Part shown: positions 19,531 to 27,793 of the stretch, one piece after another
Layout of the letters: the number at the start of each line of letters is the position of its first letter
How positions within the stretch are numbered: the stretch's first letter is position 1
NCBI GenBank assembly: GCA_903822975.1
Contig: CAIJRD010000004.1
Coordinates: 1 to 64,000 of the forward strand
DNA length: 64,000 bases
Direction of reading: 5' to 3'
Source of the DNA: an uncultured Sinobacteraceae bacterium
GTDB lineage: Bacteria > Pseudomonadota > Gammaproteobacteria > Nevskiales > Nevskiaceae
Notes under the pieces: generated by a model
Database searches by the model: none
What the model was told of the DNA's origin: nothing
The model's input: only the letters and a program-made list of their open reading frames with translations
Translations under genes and position numbers: made by a program

Positions 19531-19870
19531 GGCGCGGCCTTTTGTCGACGTTGTCGCATGCTACCCATGTGGTAGCAGAGCTATTCCGCCGATTCGAGAC
19601 CGAAGACGCAATGACCCGATGACCTTGGAAGCGAACTCGCCGACGCTCTGAAGCAGCGCTGTCATCCATCGGCGCACGCTCGCCTCGGTCGTGGCGACGC
19701 TTGATCGTGACGACTCTTGGTCGTGACGAGTCTCGGTTGTGACGAGTCTCGGAGTTCTGCGCGCGAACCTTGGCGATCAACCTCGGAGCCGCGATGCGCG
19801 CAGCCGGATGGGCGTATCCAGACCCATACCGAATCGGCAAGCGTCGCGCGCGATGCAGTCGTCGCAAATG
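19531..19870. other. Intergenic region with a 16-bp repeat array
   Basis: I see no gene here. The region contains three tandem copies of a 16-bp unit (19705-19752) and leads into the terminator of the ctpA-like gene. Confidence 0.5.
19705..19752. repeat. Three tandem copies of a 16-bp unit
   Basis: The copies are TCGTGACGACTCTTGG, TCGTGACGAGTCTCGG and TTGTGACGAGTCTCGG, differing at two or three positions. The array is intergenic between convergent genes. Confidence 0.85.
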
Positions 19871-19897
19871 AAAACGCCGACACGAGGTCGGCGTTTT
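19871..19897 (-). terminator. Rho-independent terminator after the ctpA-like gene
   Basis: AAAACGCCGA and TCGGCGTTTT form a perfect 10-bp stem with a 7-base loop. Read on the minus strand the GC-rich core is followed by a T-rich tract. It begins 17 bp after the protease stop and may also act on the plus strand. Confidence 0.8.
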
Positions 19898-19913
19898 CGA
19901 ACCCGCATCGCGT

Positions 19914-21293
19914 CTATTCGGCGCGTGCGATGCTCAGACCCTTCAGCAGATTGAGCGCCTGATACAGCTCGTAATCGGCAATCGCCAGATCCTTCTTGTC
20001 GGCGTCGTCGGACTTGTCCGACTTGTCGTCGCTGGCCTTGACCGCAGCAGCGGCGGCGGCACCGGCGGCGGCGGCAGTCGAGGCCTTCTTCTTCTCGTCC
20101 GGATTGTCGAGGCGACCTTTCAGATCGGCTTCGTGGATGCCTTCGATGATGTCGGCGTCGTCGATCTTGCTGACCTTGACCGGCTGCACGACGATGTCGG
20201 GCACGATGCCTTCGGCCTGAATCGAGCGGCCGCTCGGCGTGTAGTAGCGCGCTGTGGTGATCTTGATCGCGGTGTCGTTCTGCATCGGCAGGATGGTCTG
20301 CACCGAACCCTTGCCGAAGGTCTTGCTGCCGAGCAGCACCGCGCGATGCTGATCCTGCAGGGCGCCAGCGACGATCTCCGCTGCCGATGCGGAACCGCCG
20401 TTGACCAGCACCACCATCGGCAGGCCGTTCAGTTCGTCGCCGGGTGTGGCATCGAATTCGTGGTTGGAGTCCTTGTCGCGGCCCTTGATGCTGACGATCG
20501 GACCCTTCTCGAGGAACGCATCGGACACATCCACCGCACCGTTCAGCACGCCGCCCGGGTTGTTGCGCAGATCGAGCACGACGCCCTTGAGCTTGCCGTC
20601 CGCGGCCTTCTTCATCTTGGCGATCTCGTCGTCGAGATTCTTCGCGGTCGACGTCTGGAACGAGGCGATGCGGATATAGGCGTAGCCCGGCTCGAGCATC
20701 TTGCTGCGCACGCTGGCGACTTTGATGATGTCGCGCTTCAGATCGAAGATCAGCGGTGCGGGCGTGTTGTCACGCACCACGGTCAACACCACCTTGGTGC
20801 CCGGATCGCCGCGCATCTTGGTGACGGCGTCGTTCAGCGACAAGCCCTTCACCACCTGGTCGTCGATCTTAACGATCAGGTCGCCCGGCTTGATGCCCGC
20901 CTTCGCGGCCGGCGTATCGTCGATCGGCGAGACCACTTTGACCACGCCGTTCTGCGCCTGCACTTCGATGCCGAGGCCGCCGAACTTGCCGGTGGTGACC
21001 TCGTTCATGTCCTTGAATTCTTCTTTGTCGAGATAGCCCGAGTGCGGATCGAGCCCCGACAGCATGCCGCGCATCGCATTTTCGAGCAGCGTCTTGTCAT
21101 CCACCGGCTCGACGTAATCGGCCTTCACCTTGTTCAGCACTTCGACGAAATTGCGCAGATCGTCGAGCGGCAAGCCGCCAGCGGCAGCAGTCGCCGCCTG
21201 CTTCTCGGCCAGCACGCCATGCGTCAGCGTGATGCTGGCGCCAAGGAGGAAACTTGCGGCAATCGCCGCAGGAACTCGGTAACGGGAAGGCAT
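19914..21293 (-). CDS. ctpA: Carboxyl-terminal processing protease (S41)
   Basis: This periplasmic serine protease has 459 residues: an N-terminal signal/anchor (about 5-28), a PDZ domain (about 95-175) with GLGIEVQ and [11 protein letters not shown], and the S41 catalytic domain. The nucleophile Ser is in [10 protein letters not shown] and the Lys partner in FGKGSVQT. A charged, Ala-rich linker (about 400-435) precedes the C terminus. It follows an EnvC-like gene on the same strand, the arrangement seen in Pseudomonas, where CtpA cleaves peptidoglycan hydrolases. The terminator follows directly. Confidence 0.9.
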   Translation of the reverse strand: MPSRYRVPAAIAASFLLGASITLTHGVLAEKQAATAAAGGLPLDDLRNFVEVLNKVKADYVEPVDDKTLLENAMRGMLSGLDPHSGYLDKEEFKDMNEVTTGKFGGLGIEVQAQNGVVKVVSPIDDTPAAKAGIKPGDLIVKIDDQVVKGLSLNDAVTKMRGDPGTKVVLTVVRDNTPAPLIFDLKRDIIKVASVRSKMLEPGYAYIRIASFQTSTAKNLDDEIAKMKKAADGKLKGVVLDLRNNPGGVLNGAVDVSDAFLEKGPIVSIKGRDKDSNHEFDATPGDELNGLPMVVLVNGGSASAAEIVAGALQDQHRAVLLGSKTFGKGSVQTILPMQNDTAIKITTARYYTPSGRSIQAEGIVPDIVVQPVKVSKIDDADIIEGIHEADLKGRLDNPDEKKKASTAAAAGAAAAAAVKASDDKSDKSDDADKKDLAIADYELYQALNLLKGLSIARAE

Positions 21294-21473
21294 GGCTTGA
21301 CTCGTTTAATAGAAAAAATGCCGCGATGAAGATACCACAGCGCCCGTTTGAGACAGCGCCGAAAGTCCGCCGGTTCGGGCACTTCAGCGGGTAGTCACTG
21401 CCGTCGGCAAGCTCGTCGTGGGCATCGAAGTCGTCAGGATTTGGCAGGTCGCCCGGGGGGCCCTGCCGGCGCG

Positions 21474-22679
21474 CTAACGCGTGAGCCACTCGCGCGGATC
21501 GATCGGATCGGTGCCTTTGCGCACTTCGAAGTACAGCCCCGGCTGCTCGTAACCGCCGGTGTTGCCGGCGGCCGCGATTACGTCGCCGGCACTGACCGAA
21601 TCGCCGACTTCCTTGCCGACCGTGGAATTGTGGCCATACAGCGTGAACAAGCCGCGTTCGTGTTCGATCACCACAATCAGGCCGAAGCTGGACAGCCAGC
21701 CGACATAGGCCACCCGGCCCGACGCGCAGGCGTGTACCGCCGAGCCTTCGGGCGCGCTGATCCAGATGCCCTTCCATTGCAGCCGTCCGCCGGCTTTGGG
21801 GTCGCCATAGTTGGCGAGGATGTCGCCGCGCAGCGGCCACTGCATGCTGCCGTGCTTGCCGGTGAACGGCTTCGATGACGACGAGGTGGGTGGCGGCGCG
21901 CTGGCGAGCGCGCGCTTGAGCGATTCCAGCAGATTCTGCAGCTGCTTCTCGTTGCCCTGCAGGCGCTTGAGTTCCTCGCTTTCGCCGGCCAGCCGCGTCT
22001 GCACCTGGTTCATCGCCTGGCGTCGCTGACTGCGGTCGGTTTCGATATCCGCCAAGGCCTGTTTGCGCTGCGTCTGCAGGCCACGCAGCGTGTCGAGCTC
22101 GCTCTGATACTTGGCTTCGAGCGTCGCCGCCTGCTGAATTTCGTCGCTGATGTGATCGATCGACGCCTTACGCGCGCGATTCAGATAGTCGTAATCCAGC
22201 AGCAGCCGGCCGACGCGGTCGGGCTCGTCCTGGCTCAGCAGCAGCTCGGTACGGCCGCCGGTGCCGAGGATGTAGGCCGCACGAATCTGCTGTGCCAGCG
22301 CATCCTTCTGCTCGGCCAGACGATGCTCGGCGGCGGCCTGATCTTCCTGCGCCTGACGCACTTTTGCGGTCTGCAGATCGATCTGCGCACCGAGTTTGTG
22401 GACCTGTCCCTGGGCATCGGCAAGCTTGCGTTCGGCGGCTTCGACTGCGCTGCGCAGGCTGTCTTTCTGCGAGCGATCGGCTTCGATCGACTTGTTGACC
22501 GACTCGATCTTGTCGCGCAGCTTGTCCAGCTCGGCGGTGTTCTTCTTTAATTGGGATTCGTCGCCCGCCAGGGCAGTGGCGGCGAACAGCAGCGCCGCGC
22601 CGGCGAGCGCACAGACCGTCGAAACCGCCCCAGCGTGCCGGCGAATCGCAGTTGGAGACTCTGGCGGCGGGCGGCACAT
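21474..22679 (-). CDS. EnvC-like murein hydrolase activator with degenerate LytM domain
   Basis: The protein has 401 residues from the ATG at 22679, with a signal peptide, a long coiled coil (about 42-270, heptads of K, E, L and Q) and a C-terminal LytM/M23 domain. The zinc ligands are lost: the first motif reads QWKGIWIS where active enzymes have a His, and the last reads LYFEVR where they have HFE, although LYGHN is kept. This pattern is that of EnvC, which activates cell-wall amidases at the septum rather than cutting peptidoglycan. It lies 180 bp upstream of the ctpA-like gene. Confidence 0.88.
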   Translation of the reverse strand: MCRPPPESPTAIRRHAGAVSTVCALAGAALLFAATALAGDESQLKKNTAELDKLRDKIESVNKSIEADRSQKDSLRSAVEAAERKLADAQGQVHKLGAQIDLQTAKVRQAQEDQAAAEHRLAEQKDALAQQIRAAYILGTGGRTELLLSQDEPDRVGRLLLDYDYLNRARKASIDHISDEIQQAATLEAKYQSELDTLRGLQTQRKQALADIETDRSQRRQAMNQVQTRLAGESEELKRLQGNEKQLQNLLESLKRALASAPPPTSSSSKPFTGKHGSMQWPLRGDILANYGDPKAGGRLQWKGIWISAPEGSAVHACASGRVAYVGWLSSFGLIVVIEHERGLFTLYGHNSTVGKEVGDSVSAGDVIAAAGNTGGYEQPGLYFEVRKGTDPIDPREWLTR

Positions 22680-22825
22680 GGGCAAACGGTCTTTCGAGCA
22701 GTTACGGCGGATGCGATAATCATACTAGTTGCCTGTTGTCCGGATGGATCGCCGCGGCGATTCTTCCGCAACCCGCAACCGCCGCCACCCAAACCGATCG
22801 TCGGCCGATCACCGATACGAGCCGC

Positions 22826-23260
22826 ATGCCTTCAGTCCCGCAGTTGCTGCAATTTTTCCAGGCGCATCCCTACCTGTTCGCGATGCTCGGCGTCGCGGTT
22901 GCGCTGTTCGTCGCCAACGAAGTGTTCGGCGCGCTGACCGCCGGCGCGCGCATGTCGCCGCTGGAAGCCGTGCGTCTGATGAACGACCGCGAAGCAGTGG
23001 TGGTCGACGTGCGTCCCACCGCCGATTTCAAGAAGGGCCATCTCCTCAACGCGGTGAGCCTGCCGGTGGCGAAGATCGACGAACAGGCCGGCACGCTGGC
23101 GAAGGACAAGAGCAAGCCGGTGCTGGTGTACTGCGCGCTCGGCGGCAGCGCGATCGAAGCGGCCAAACAATTGCGCAAGGCCGGCTATACGGAAGTCTAT
23201 CCACTGCGCGGCGGCCTCAATGGCTGGATCAGCGCCAACCTGCCGATTACGGCAAAGTAG
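22826..23260 (+). CDS. Membrane-anchored rhodanese-like protein
   Basis: The protein has 144 residues starting MPSVPQLLQFF. One transmembrane helix (about 17-33) precedes a single rhodanese domain with the active-site Cys in VLVYCALGGSA and the signature DVRPTADFKKGHL. The loop is compatible with sulfur transfer. It is followed 7 bp later by grxC, and this rhodanese-grxC-secB-gpsA order is conserved in gammaproteobacteria (YibN type). The role is probably thiol or sulfur handling near the membrane. Confidence 0.9.
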   Translation: MPSVPQLLQFFQAHPYLFAMLGVAVALFVANEVFGALTAGARMSPLEAVRLMNDREAVVVDVRPTADFKKGHLLNAVSLPVAKIDEQAGTLAKDKSKPVLVYCALGGSAIEAAKQLRKAGYTEVYPLRGGLNGWISANLPITAK

Positions 23261-23267
23261 TCACACC

Positions 23268-23525
23268 ATGGCTCCGGTCCTCGTCTACAGCACCCGCGTC
23301 TGCCCCTACTGCATGATGGCCAAGCGCCTGCTGCAGGCGAAGGGCGTGAAGTACGAGGAAGTGCTGGTGGATCTCGACACGCAGCGCCGCGACGAGATGA
23401 TGCAGAAGAGCGGCCGCCGCACGGTGCCGCAAATCTTCGTCGGCGAAACCCATGTCGGCGGCTACGAGGATCTTGCAGCCCTCGACCGCGCCGGTAAGCT
23501 CGATCCGCTGCTGGCTGGCGCCTGA
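23268..23525 (+). CDS. grxC: Glutaredoxin 3
   Basis: This 85-residue glutaredoxin has the CPYC active site at residues 12-15, the cis-Pro loop TVPQIFVGETHVGGYEDL, and the length of GrxC. It reduces disulfides and mixed disulfides with glutathione. It lies 7 bp after the rhodanese gene and 113 bp before secB. Confidence 0.95.
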   Translation: MAPVLVYSTRVCPYCMMAKRLLQAKGVKYEEVLVDLDTQRRDEMMQKSGRRTVPQIFVGETHVGGYEDLAALDRAGKLDPLLAGA

Positions 23526-23638
23526 GGTCGGGCTCACCGCCGCGCCTGAGTCATGCCGATGTCTGCCTTGCCGAACCATTCCTAAAACCAAACCAGTGCC
23601 GTGCTCGCGCGGCCTTTCAACCTCCGGACGTTTCTCTC

Positions 23639-24139
23639 ATGGCTGAACCGAATACCGCATCGCCCCCGACCCGCCAGGTGTTGCTGCAGCGCCTGTTCCT
23701 GAAAGACTGCTCACTGGAAGTGCCGCTGGGTGCGCAGGTGTTTGCGCGCCAGTGGACGCCGGCGATCGACGTGCAGATCAATTCCGCGATCAGCGGCATC
23801 GGCGAAAATCTTTACCAGGTGGTGCTGTCGGTGACGGTCACGGCGAAGCTCGGCGACGACGTCGGCTTCCTGGCGGAAGTCCACCAAGCCGGCATTTTCA
23901 TGATCACCGGCTTCGCCAACGAAGCCGAAGTGCAGGGCGTGCTCGGCGGCTATTGCCCGAACGTGGTGTTCCCGTTCGCGCGCGAAGCCATCGCCGAACT
24001 GACCCAGCGCGGCAGCTTCCCGCCGGTGCTGCTGCAGCCGATCAATTTCGAAGGCCTGTACATGGAGCATCTCGCCAAGCAGCGGCAGTCGGCCGAGATC
24101 AGTGCCGCCGGCGATGCCAGCGGCGTCGTGCTGCAGTAA
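23639..24139 (+). CDS. secB: Protein-export chaperone SecB
   Basis: SecB is the cytoplasmic tetrameric chaperone that holds preproteins for SecA. The 166-residue protein has the family landmarks FLKDCSLEVP near 20, GYCPNVVFPFARE near 104 and the PINFEGLY box near 131. The acidic and small residues at the C terminus fit the flexible SecA-contact tail. It lies between grxC and gpsA as in other gammaproteobacteria. Confidence 0.96.
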   Translation: MAEPNTASPPTRQVLLQRLFLKDCSLEVPLGAQVFARQWTPAIDVQINSAISGIGENLYQVVLSVTVTAKLGDDVGFLAEVHQAGIFMITGFANEAEVQGVLGGYCPNVVFPFAREAIAELTQRGSFPPVLLQPINFEGLYMEHLAKQRQSAEISAAGDASGVVLQ

Positions 24140-24161
24140 TCCCGCACCCAGCCGCCCGGCC

Positions 24162-25169
24162 ATGCGCGCACCCGCGCCGATCGCAGTGCTCGGCGCCGGG
24201 GCCTTCGGTACGGCGCTGGCGATTCAGCTGACCCGTCGTGGTGCTGCCGGCTTCCTTTGGGGCCGCGACGCCACGGTGATGGCGACGATGCAGGAAAGCC
24301 GCGAAAACGTGCGCTACCTGCGCGGCTGCCACCTGCCCGCACCGCTGATTGCAACCTCCGATCTCGAAGCCGTGGTCGCCGATGCCGGCGACCTGTTGAT
24401 CGCAACCCCAAGCCCGGCGCTGCGCGAAACCTGCCAGCGACTCGCACCGCTACTGCGTCCCGAACAGGGCATCGCCTGCGCCTGCAAGGGACTGGAGCCG
24501 CACAGCGGACGCTTCGCACACGAGGTCATCGCCGAAGAACTCGGAAGTGAGCGTTCGGTGGCGATCATTTCCGGCCCGACGTTCGCGAAAGAACTCGGTC
24601 TCGGCCTGCCGACCGCGGTCACCGTGGCCTCGACCGATGCCGCGTTCGCCGAGCGCATCGCGCAGGCCCTGCATGGCGACGGCTTCCGTGCGTATACCTC
24701 GAACGACGTCGTCGGCGTCGAGATCGGCGGCGCGGCGAAGAACGTGCTGGCGATTGCGGTCGGCATCGCCGACGGCCTCGGCCTTGGTGCCAATACGCGC
24801 GCCGCAATGATCACGCGCGGGCTCAACGAAATCAGCCGGCTCGCCACCGCGCTCGGCGCGCAGCGGGAAACGCTGATGGGTCTGGCCGGCCTCGGCGACC
24901 TCGTGCTCACCTGTACCGACAACCAGTCGCGCAATCGCCGCCTCGGCATGCTGCTGGGCCAGGGCAAAACCGTGGCCGAGGCGCAGGCGGCGCTCGAAGG
25001 CGTGGTCGAAGGCGTGCGCGCCGCACCCGAAGTGTTGCGCCTGGCGCAGCGCTGCGGCGTGCAGATGCCGCTGCTGGAAATGGCCAGCGCGGTGATCGCC
25101 GGCGAAGTCTCGCCGATCGCCGCGGTACAGCGGCTGGCAGAACGCCCGCAGCGCGCGGAAGCCAACTGA
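24162..25169 (+). CDS. gpsA: Glycerol-3-phosphate dehydrogenase [NAD(P)+]
   Basis: GpsA makes sn-glycerol-3-phosphate for phospholipid synthesis. The start MRAPAPIAVLGAGAFGTAL at 24162 places the nucleotide-binding GxGxxG at residues 11-16; the frame opens earlier inside secB. Further landmarks are SGPTFAKEL, the catalytic Lys region GGAAKNVLAI and GLAGLGDLVLTC. It has 335 residues, the usual length. It starts 22 bp after secB. Confidence 0.96.
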   Translation: MRAPAPIAVLGAGAFGTALAIQLTRRGAAGFLWGRDATVMATMQESRENVRYLRGCHLPAPLIATSDLEAVVADAGDLLIATPSPALRETCQRLAPLLRPEQGIACACKGLEPHSGRFAHEVIAEELGSERSVAIISGPTFAKELGLGLPTAVTVASTDAAFAERIAQALHGDGFRAYTSNDVVGVEIGGAAKNVLAIAVGIADGLGLGANTRAAMITRGLNEISRLATALGAQRETLMGLAGLGDLVLTCTDNQSRNRRLGMLLGQGKTVAEAQAALEGVVEGVRAAPEVLRLAQRCGVQMPLLEMASAVIAGEVSPIAAVQRLAERPQRAEAN

Positions 25170-25253
25170 TCGGTCGCAGCCAGTACAGCGTCGGCACAGC
25201 ATCGTCAAAGCCTGAGTTTCGATCGCCCTTTTCGTTCTTGTAAGCTTCGCCCC

Positions 25254-26084
25254 GTGAACAGCACGCTCGACAACCTGATCCTGTATTTCATCCCGGTCTT
25301 CGTGTTGTCGATCGGCGCGGAACTGCTCTACGCCCGCGCCCGGCAGCAGGCGCTGTACGAAACCCGCGATACCTTCGCCAACCTGGCGATGGGCATCGGC
25401 AATATCGTCATCGCGGTACCGATGAAACTGTTCTGGATCTGGCTCTACACGCAGGTCTACCAGCACCGCCTGTTCGACTTGCCGATGAGTGCCTGGTGGA
25501 GCTGGGTGCTGCTGTTCTTCGGCGACGAGCTTTGCTACTACTGGTTCCACCGCGCACATCATCGCGTGCGACTGCTGTGGTGTACGCACAGCAATCATCA
25601 TTCAAGCGAGCGCTTCAATTTCGCGGTGGCCTTGCGCCAGCCCTGGACCGAGAGCTTCAGTGCGTACTGGTTCTGGTTGCCACTGCCCCTGATCGGCTTT
25701 CACCCGCTCGCGGTGATCGCGATGCAATCGATCAGTCTGATCTACCAATTCTTCGTGCACACCGAAGCGGTGCGCAGTCTCGGTCCGCTCGAAGTGGTGA
25801 TCAACACGCCGTCGCACCATCGCGTGCACCACGGCAGCAATCCGCGCTACATCGACAAGAACTACGGCGGCATGCTGATCATCTGGGATCGCCTGTTCGG
25901 CACCTTCGAACCGGAAGTCGAACGCGTCCGCTACGGCCTGGTCCACAACCTCGACACCTTCAATCCCGTGCGGATCGCCTTTCACGAATTCGCCGCGATG
26001 ACGCGCGATGTTCGGCGGGCGAAAACCTGGCGCGAAGTCTGGACCGCGGTTGCGCGCGAGCCGGGCGCGTCGGCGGCACGCTGA
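25254..26084 (+). CDS. Sterol desaturase/fatty acid hydroxylase family protein
   Basis: This integral membrane di-iron enzyme has 276 residues from a GTG start. The three histidine boxes are HRAHH (about 100-104), HSNHH (about 113-117) and HRVHH (about 192-196). Hydrophobic helices precede and separate them (about 8-25, 43-65, 75-93, 130-160). The layout is close to the alkylglycerol monooxygenase/TMEM195 branch. The substrate lipid cannot be told from sequence. It lies 84 bp after gpsA and may be cotranscribed, which would suit a lipid role. Confidence 0.88.
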   Translation: MNSTLDNLILYFIPVFVLSIGAELLYARARQQALYETRDTFANLAMGIGNIVIAVPMKLFWIWLYTQVYQHRLFDLPMSAWWSWVLLFFGDELCYYWFHRAHHRVRLLWCTHSNHHSSERFNFAVALRQPWTESFSAYWFWLPLPLIGFHPLAVIAMQSISLIYQFFVHTEAVRSLGPLEVVINTPSHHRVHHGSNPRYIDKNYGGMLIIWDRLFGTFEPEVERVRYGLVHNLDTFNPVRIAFHEFAAMTRDVRRAKTWREVWTAVAREPGASAAR

Positions 26085-26282
26085 CACCACCCGCTCGCGG
26101 CAATGCTGATGCCGCAGCGCCGGAGCCTGCGCACAACACGGTGAATCACGTCGGCGAGACTCTGAGCGCCAATCGCAGAATTGGTCGAGCGCAGACTTGG
26201 TCGAGCGATCTGCGGAGCGGCAATTACGCGGCGGCAGACTCTCGATCGCGCTGCCGGCCCGGGTGGAAGCCTTGCAACACCG

Positions 26283-26885
26283 TCACGGAGCGACGGGCGC
26301 CGCCGGCGTTGGCGCAGGTGTCGTCGGCGCCACTACCGCGGCTTCCAGCGGAGATCCGGTTTCGACGTAGCGCTTGAGACGCGCGACCTGCAGGGTCAGC
26401 ACTGCGTCGACATCCTTGGCCACGCTGTTGAGGCCGCCCGGAAAATAGCCGCCGACCAGATACAGCATGCCGAACTGGGTGCCGCCATCCTTCGGCACCG
26501 TCTGCACCGTCATCGCACCGGCCACACCGGCGATCTGCAGAGGACCGAGCGCGCCGCTCAGGGTGATTCGCGTGCCAGGCACGACGTTGACCAGCATCAT
26601 GTGCACGATGCCGCCACCGTTTTGCAGGGTTTCGCAGAAGCAGCCGCCGGCACGCGCATCGATGTGCAGATTGGCCGAACTACCGGAATAGGTGTGCTGC
26701 GGATCCCACCAGCTGCCGATGTCGACAAAGGCTGCGTAGACCTTGTCCGGCGATGCGGCGATCGTCGCAAGCTGCTTGATCTTGAAGCCGGCATTCTGCG
26801 CTTCGACCACTTCGGCCTGCGCGACGCCAGACAAACCGAGCAAGCTCAAGCCCAGCAGCAGCGCGCGACGGATTTGCGTGTACAT
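26283..26885 (-). CDS. Secreted SRPBCC-fold protein
   Basis: The ATG at 26885 has GGGAG seven bases upstream and gives 200 residues with a clear signal peptide ending AQA near residue 25. The mature part resembles the START/polyketide-cyclase SRPBCC fold: SPDKVYAAFVDIGSWWDPQHTYSG, a CFCETL stretch and GALGPLQIAGVAGAM. The C terminus is a Pro/Ala/Thr tail. Most proteins of this fold are cytoplasmic, so export is unusual. The ligand is unknown. Confidence 0.7.
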   Translation of the reverse strand: MYTQIRRALLLGLSLLGLSGVAQAEVVEAQNAGFKIKQLATIAASPDKVYAAFVDIGSWWDPQHTYSGSSANLHIDARAGGCFCETLQNGGGIVHMMLVNVVPGTRITLSGALGPLQIAGVAGAMTVQTVPKDGGTQFGMLYLVGGYFPGGLNSVAKDVDAVLTLQVARLKRYVETGSPLEAAVVAPTTPAPTPAAPVAP

Positions 26886-27022
26886 CGACTGTCTCCCGGT
26901 GGGTCTGCTGCGAGGCACGTCGGCCTGATTGTTGTTTGCAAGCATAGACGCTGTGCTGCCCGGTGCAACAGGTGCGTCGCACCTCATGCACTTTTTTCGA
27001 ATCGCACAAGGCTCGCCGCTTG

Positions 27023-27487
27023 CTACCGTTTATGTATCGCCTTGCGCAGACGCAAGCCGTCGCCGCCGTCTTCGTAGTAGCCCGGCAGGCTGGCCGCTTC
27101 GCTGTAGCCGAGCTTGGCGTACAACGCGCGCGCCGCGTGGTTGTCGGCGCGTACCTCCAGCGAGATTGCCTGCAGTCCCAGATGCGCGGCCTCGGCTTCG
27201 GCGGCTTGCACCAGACGTTCGCCGAAACGCCGGCCGCGCGCCTGCGGCGCCACCACGACGGAATAGATGCGCGCGACATGGCTGCCCTTGCGCATCAGCA
27301 GGATCAGGTTGCCGACGACCGCACCGTCCAGCTCGGCGATCCAGGTACGCGCATTGGCCGCGTGCAGGAAGCGGCGCACCGAGCGCATCGACATGCGGTC
27401 GCTCGGAAACAGTTCTTCCAGCGTCAGGATCGCGCTGCCGTCGCTGGGTCGCGCGGCGCGCACATGGCCATGGGTGGCGGTGCTCAT
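27023..27487 (-). CDS. GNAT acetyltransferase paired with the RimK-like ligase
   Basis: The 154-residue protein is a single GNAT domain. The acetyl-CoA loop is VVVAPQARGRRFGERL (about 77-92), and the tail GYYEDGGDGLRLRKAI is of the RimI type. I start it at 27487 (MSTATHGHV); upstream coding potential is poor. It follows the RimK-type gene on the same strand after 306 bp. RLAN-type ligases and GNAT enzymes are known to occur together in putative peptide-modification systems, so the two may act on one product. Confidence 0.82.
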   Translation of the reverse strand: MSTATHGHVRAARPSDGSAILTLEELFPSDRMSMRSVRRFLHAANARTWIAELDGAVVGNLILLMRKGSHVARIYSVVVAPQARGRRFGERLVQAAEAEAAHLGLQAISLEVRADNHAARALYAKLGYSEAASLPGYYEDGGDGLRLRKAIHKR

Positions 27488-27793
27488 CGATGATCGGAAC
27501 TTCGCAAAGGACAGGGCTCGGCGGATGATGCCAGCCGGCCGGCCTGTGCGCGACCGCCGGGGCCATTGGACGCTGGCTCGATTGCATCGACACTTGCAGC
27601 GCCGATGTTTGCAGAAGCGCATCCGGGATTGCGCATCGGTATAGCGCGTGTTTTGCGCCGAGGTTGCACCGCGAAGGCCGGGGTTGGACTCGCGATTAAC
27701 AGTGCGGATGGCCAGCGCGCGCAGCACGAACGGATCGGACTGCGGCGGGTCGGAGCATCACGCTCGATCGACACGCAAGCGCCGCGATTGATC
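27488..27793. other. Gap between the GNAT and RimK-type genes
   Basis: No gene, terminator or promoter is recognised in this gap, although the two flanking minus-strand genes look functionally paired. Confidence 0.45.
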
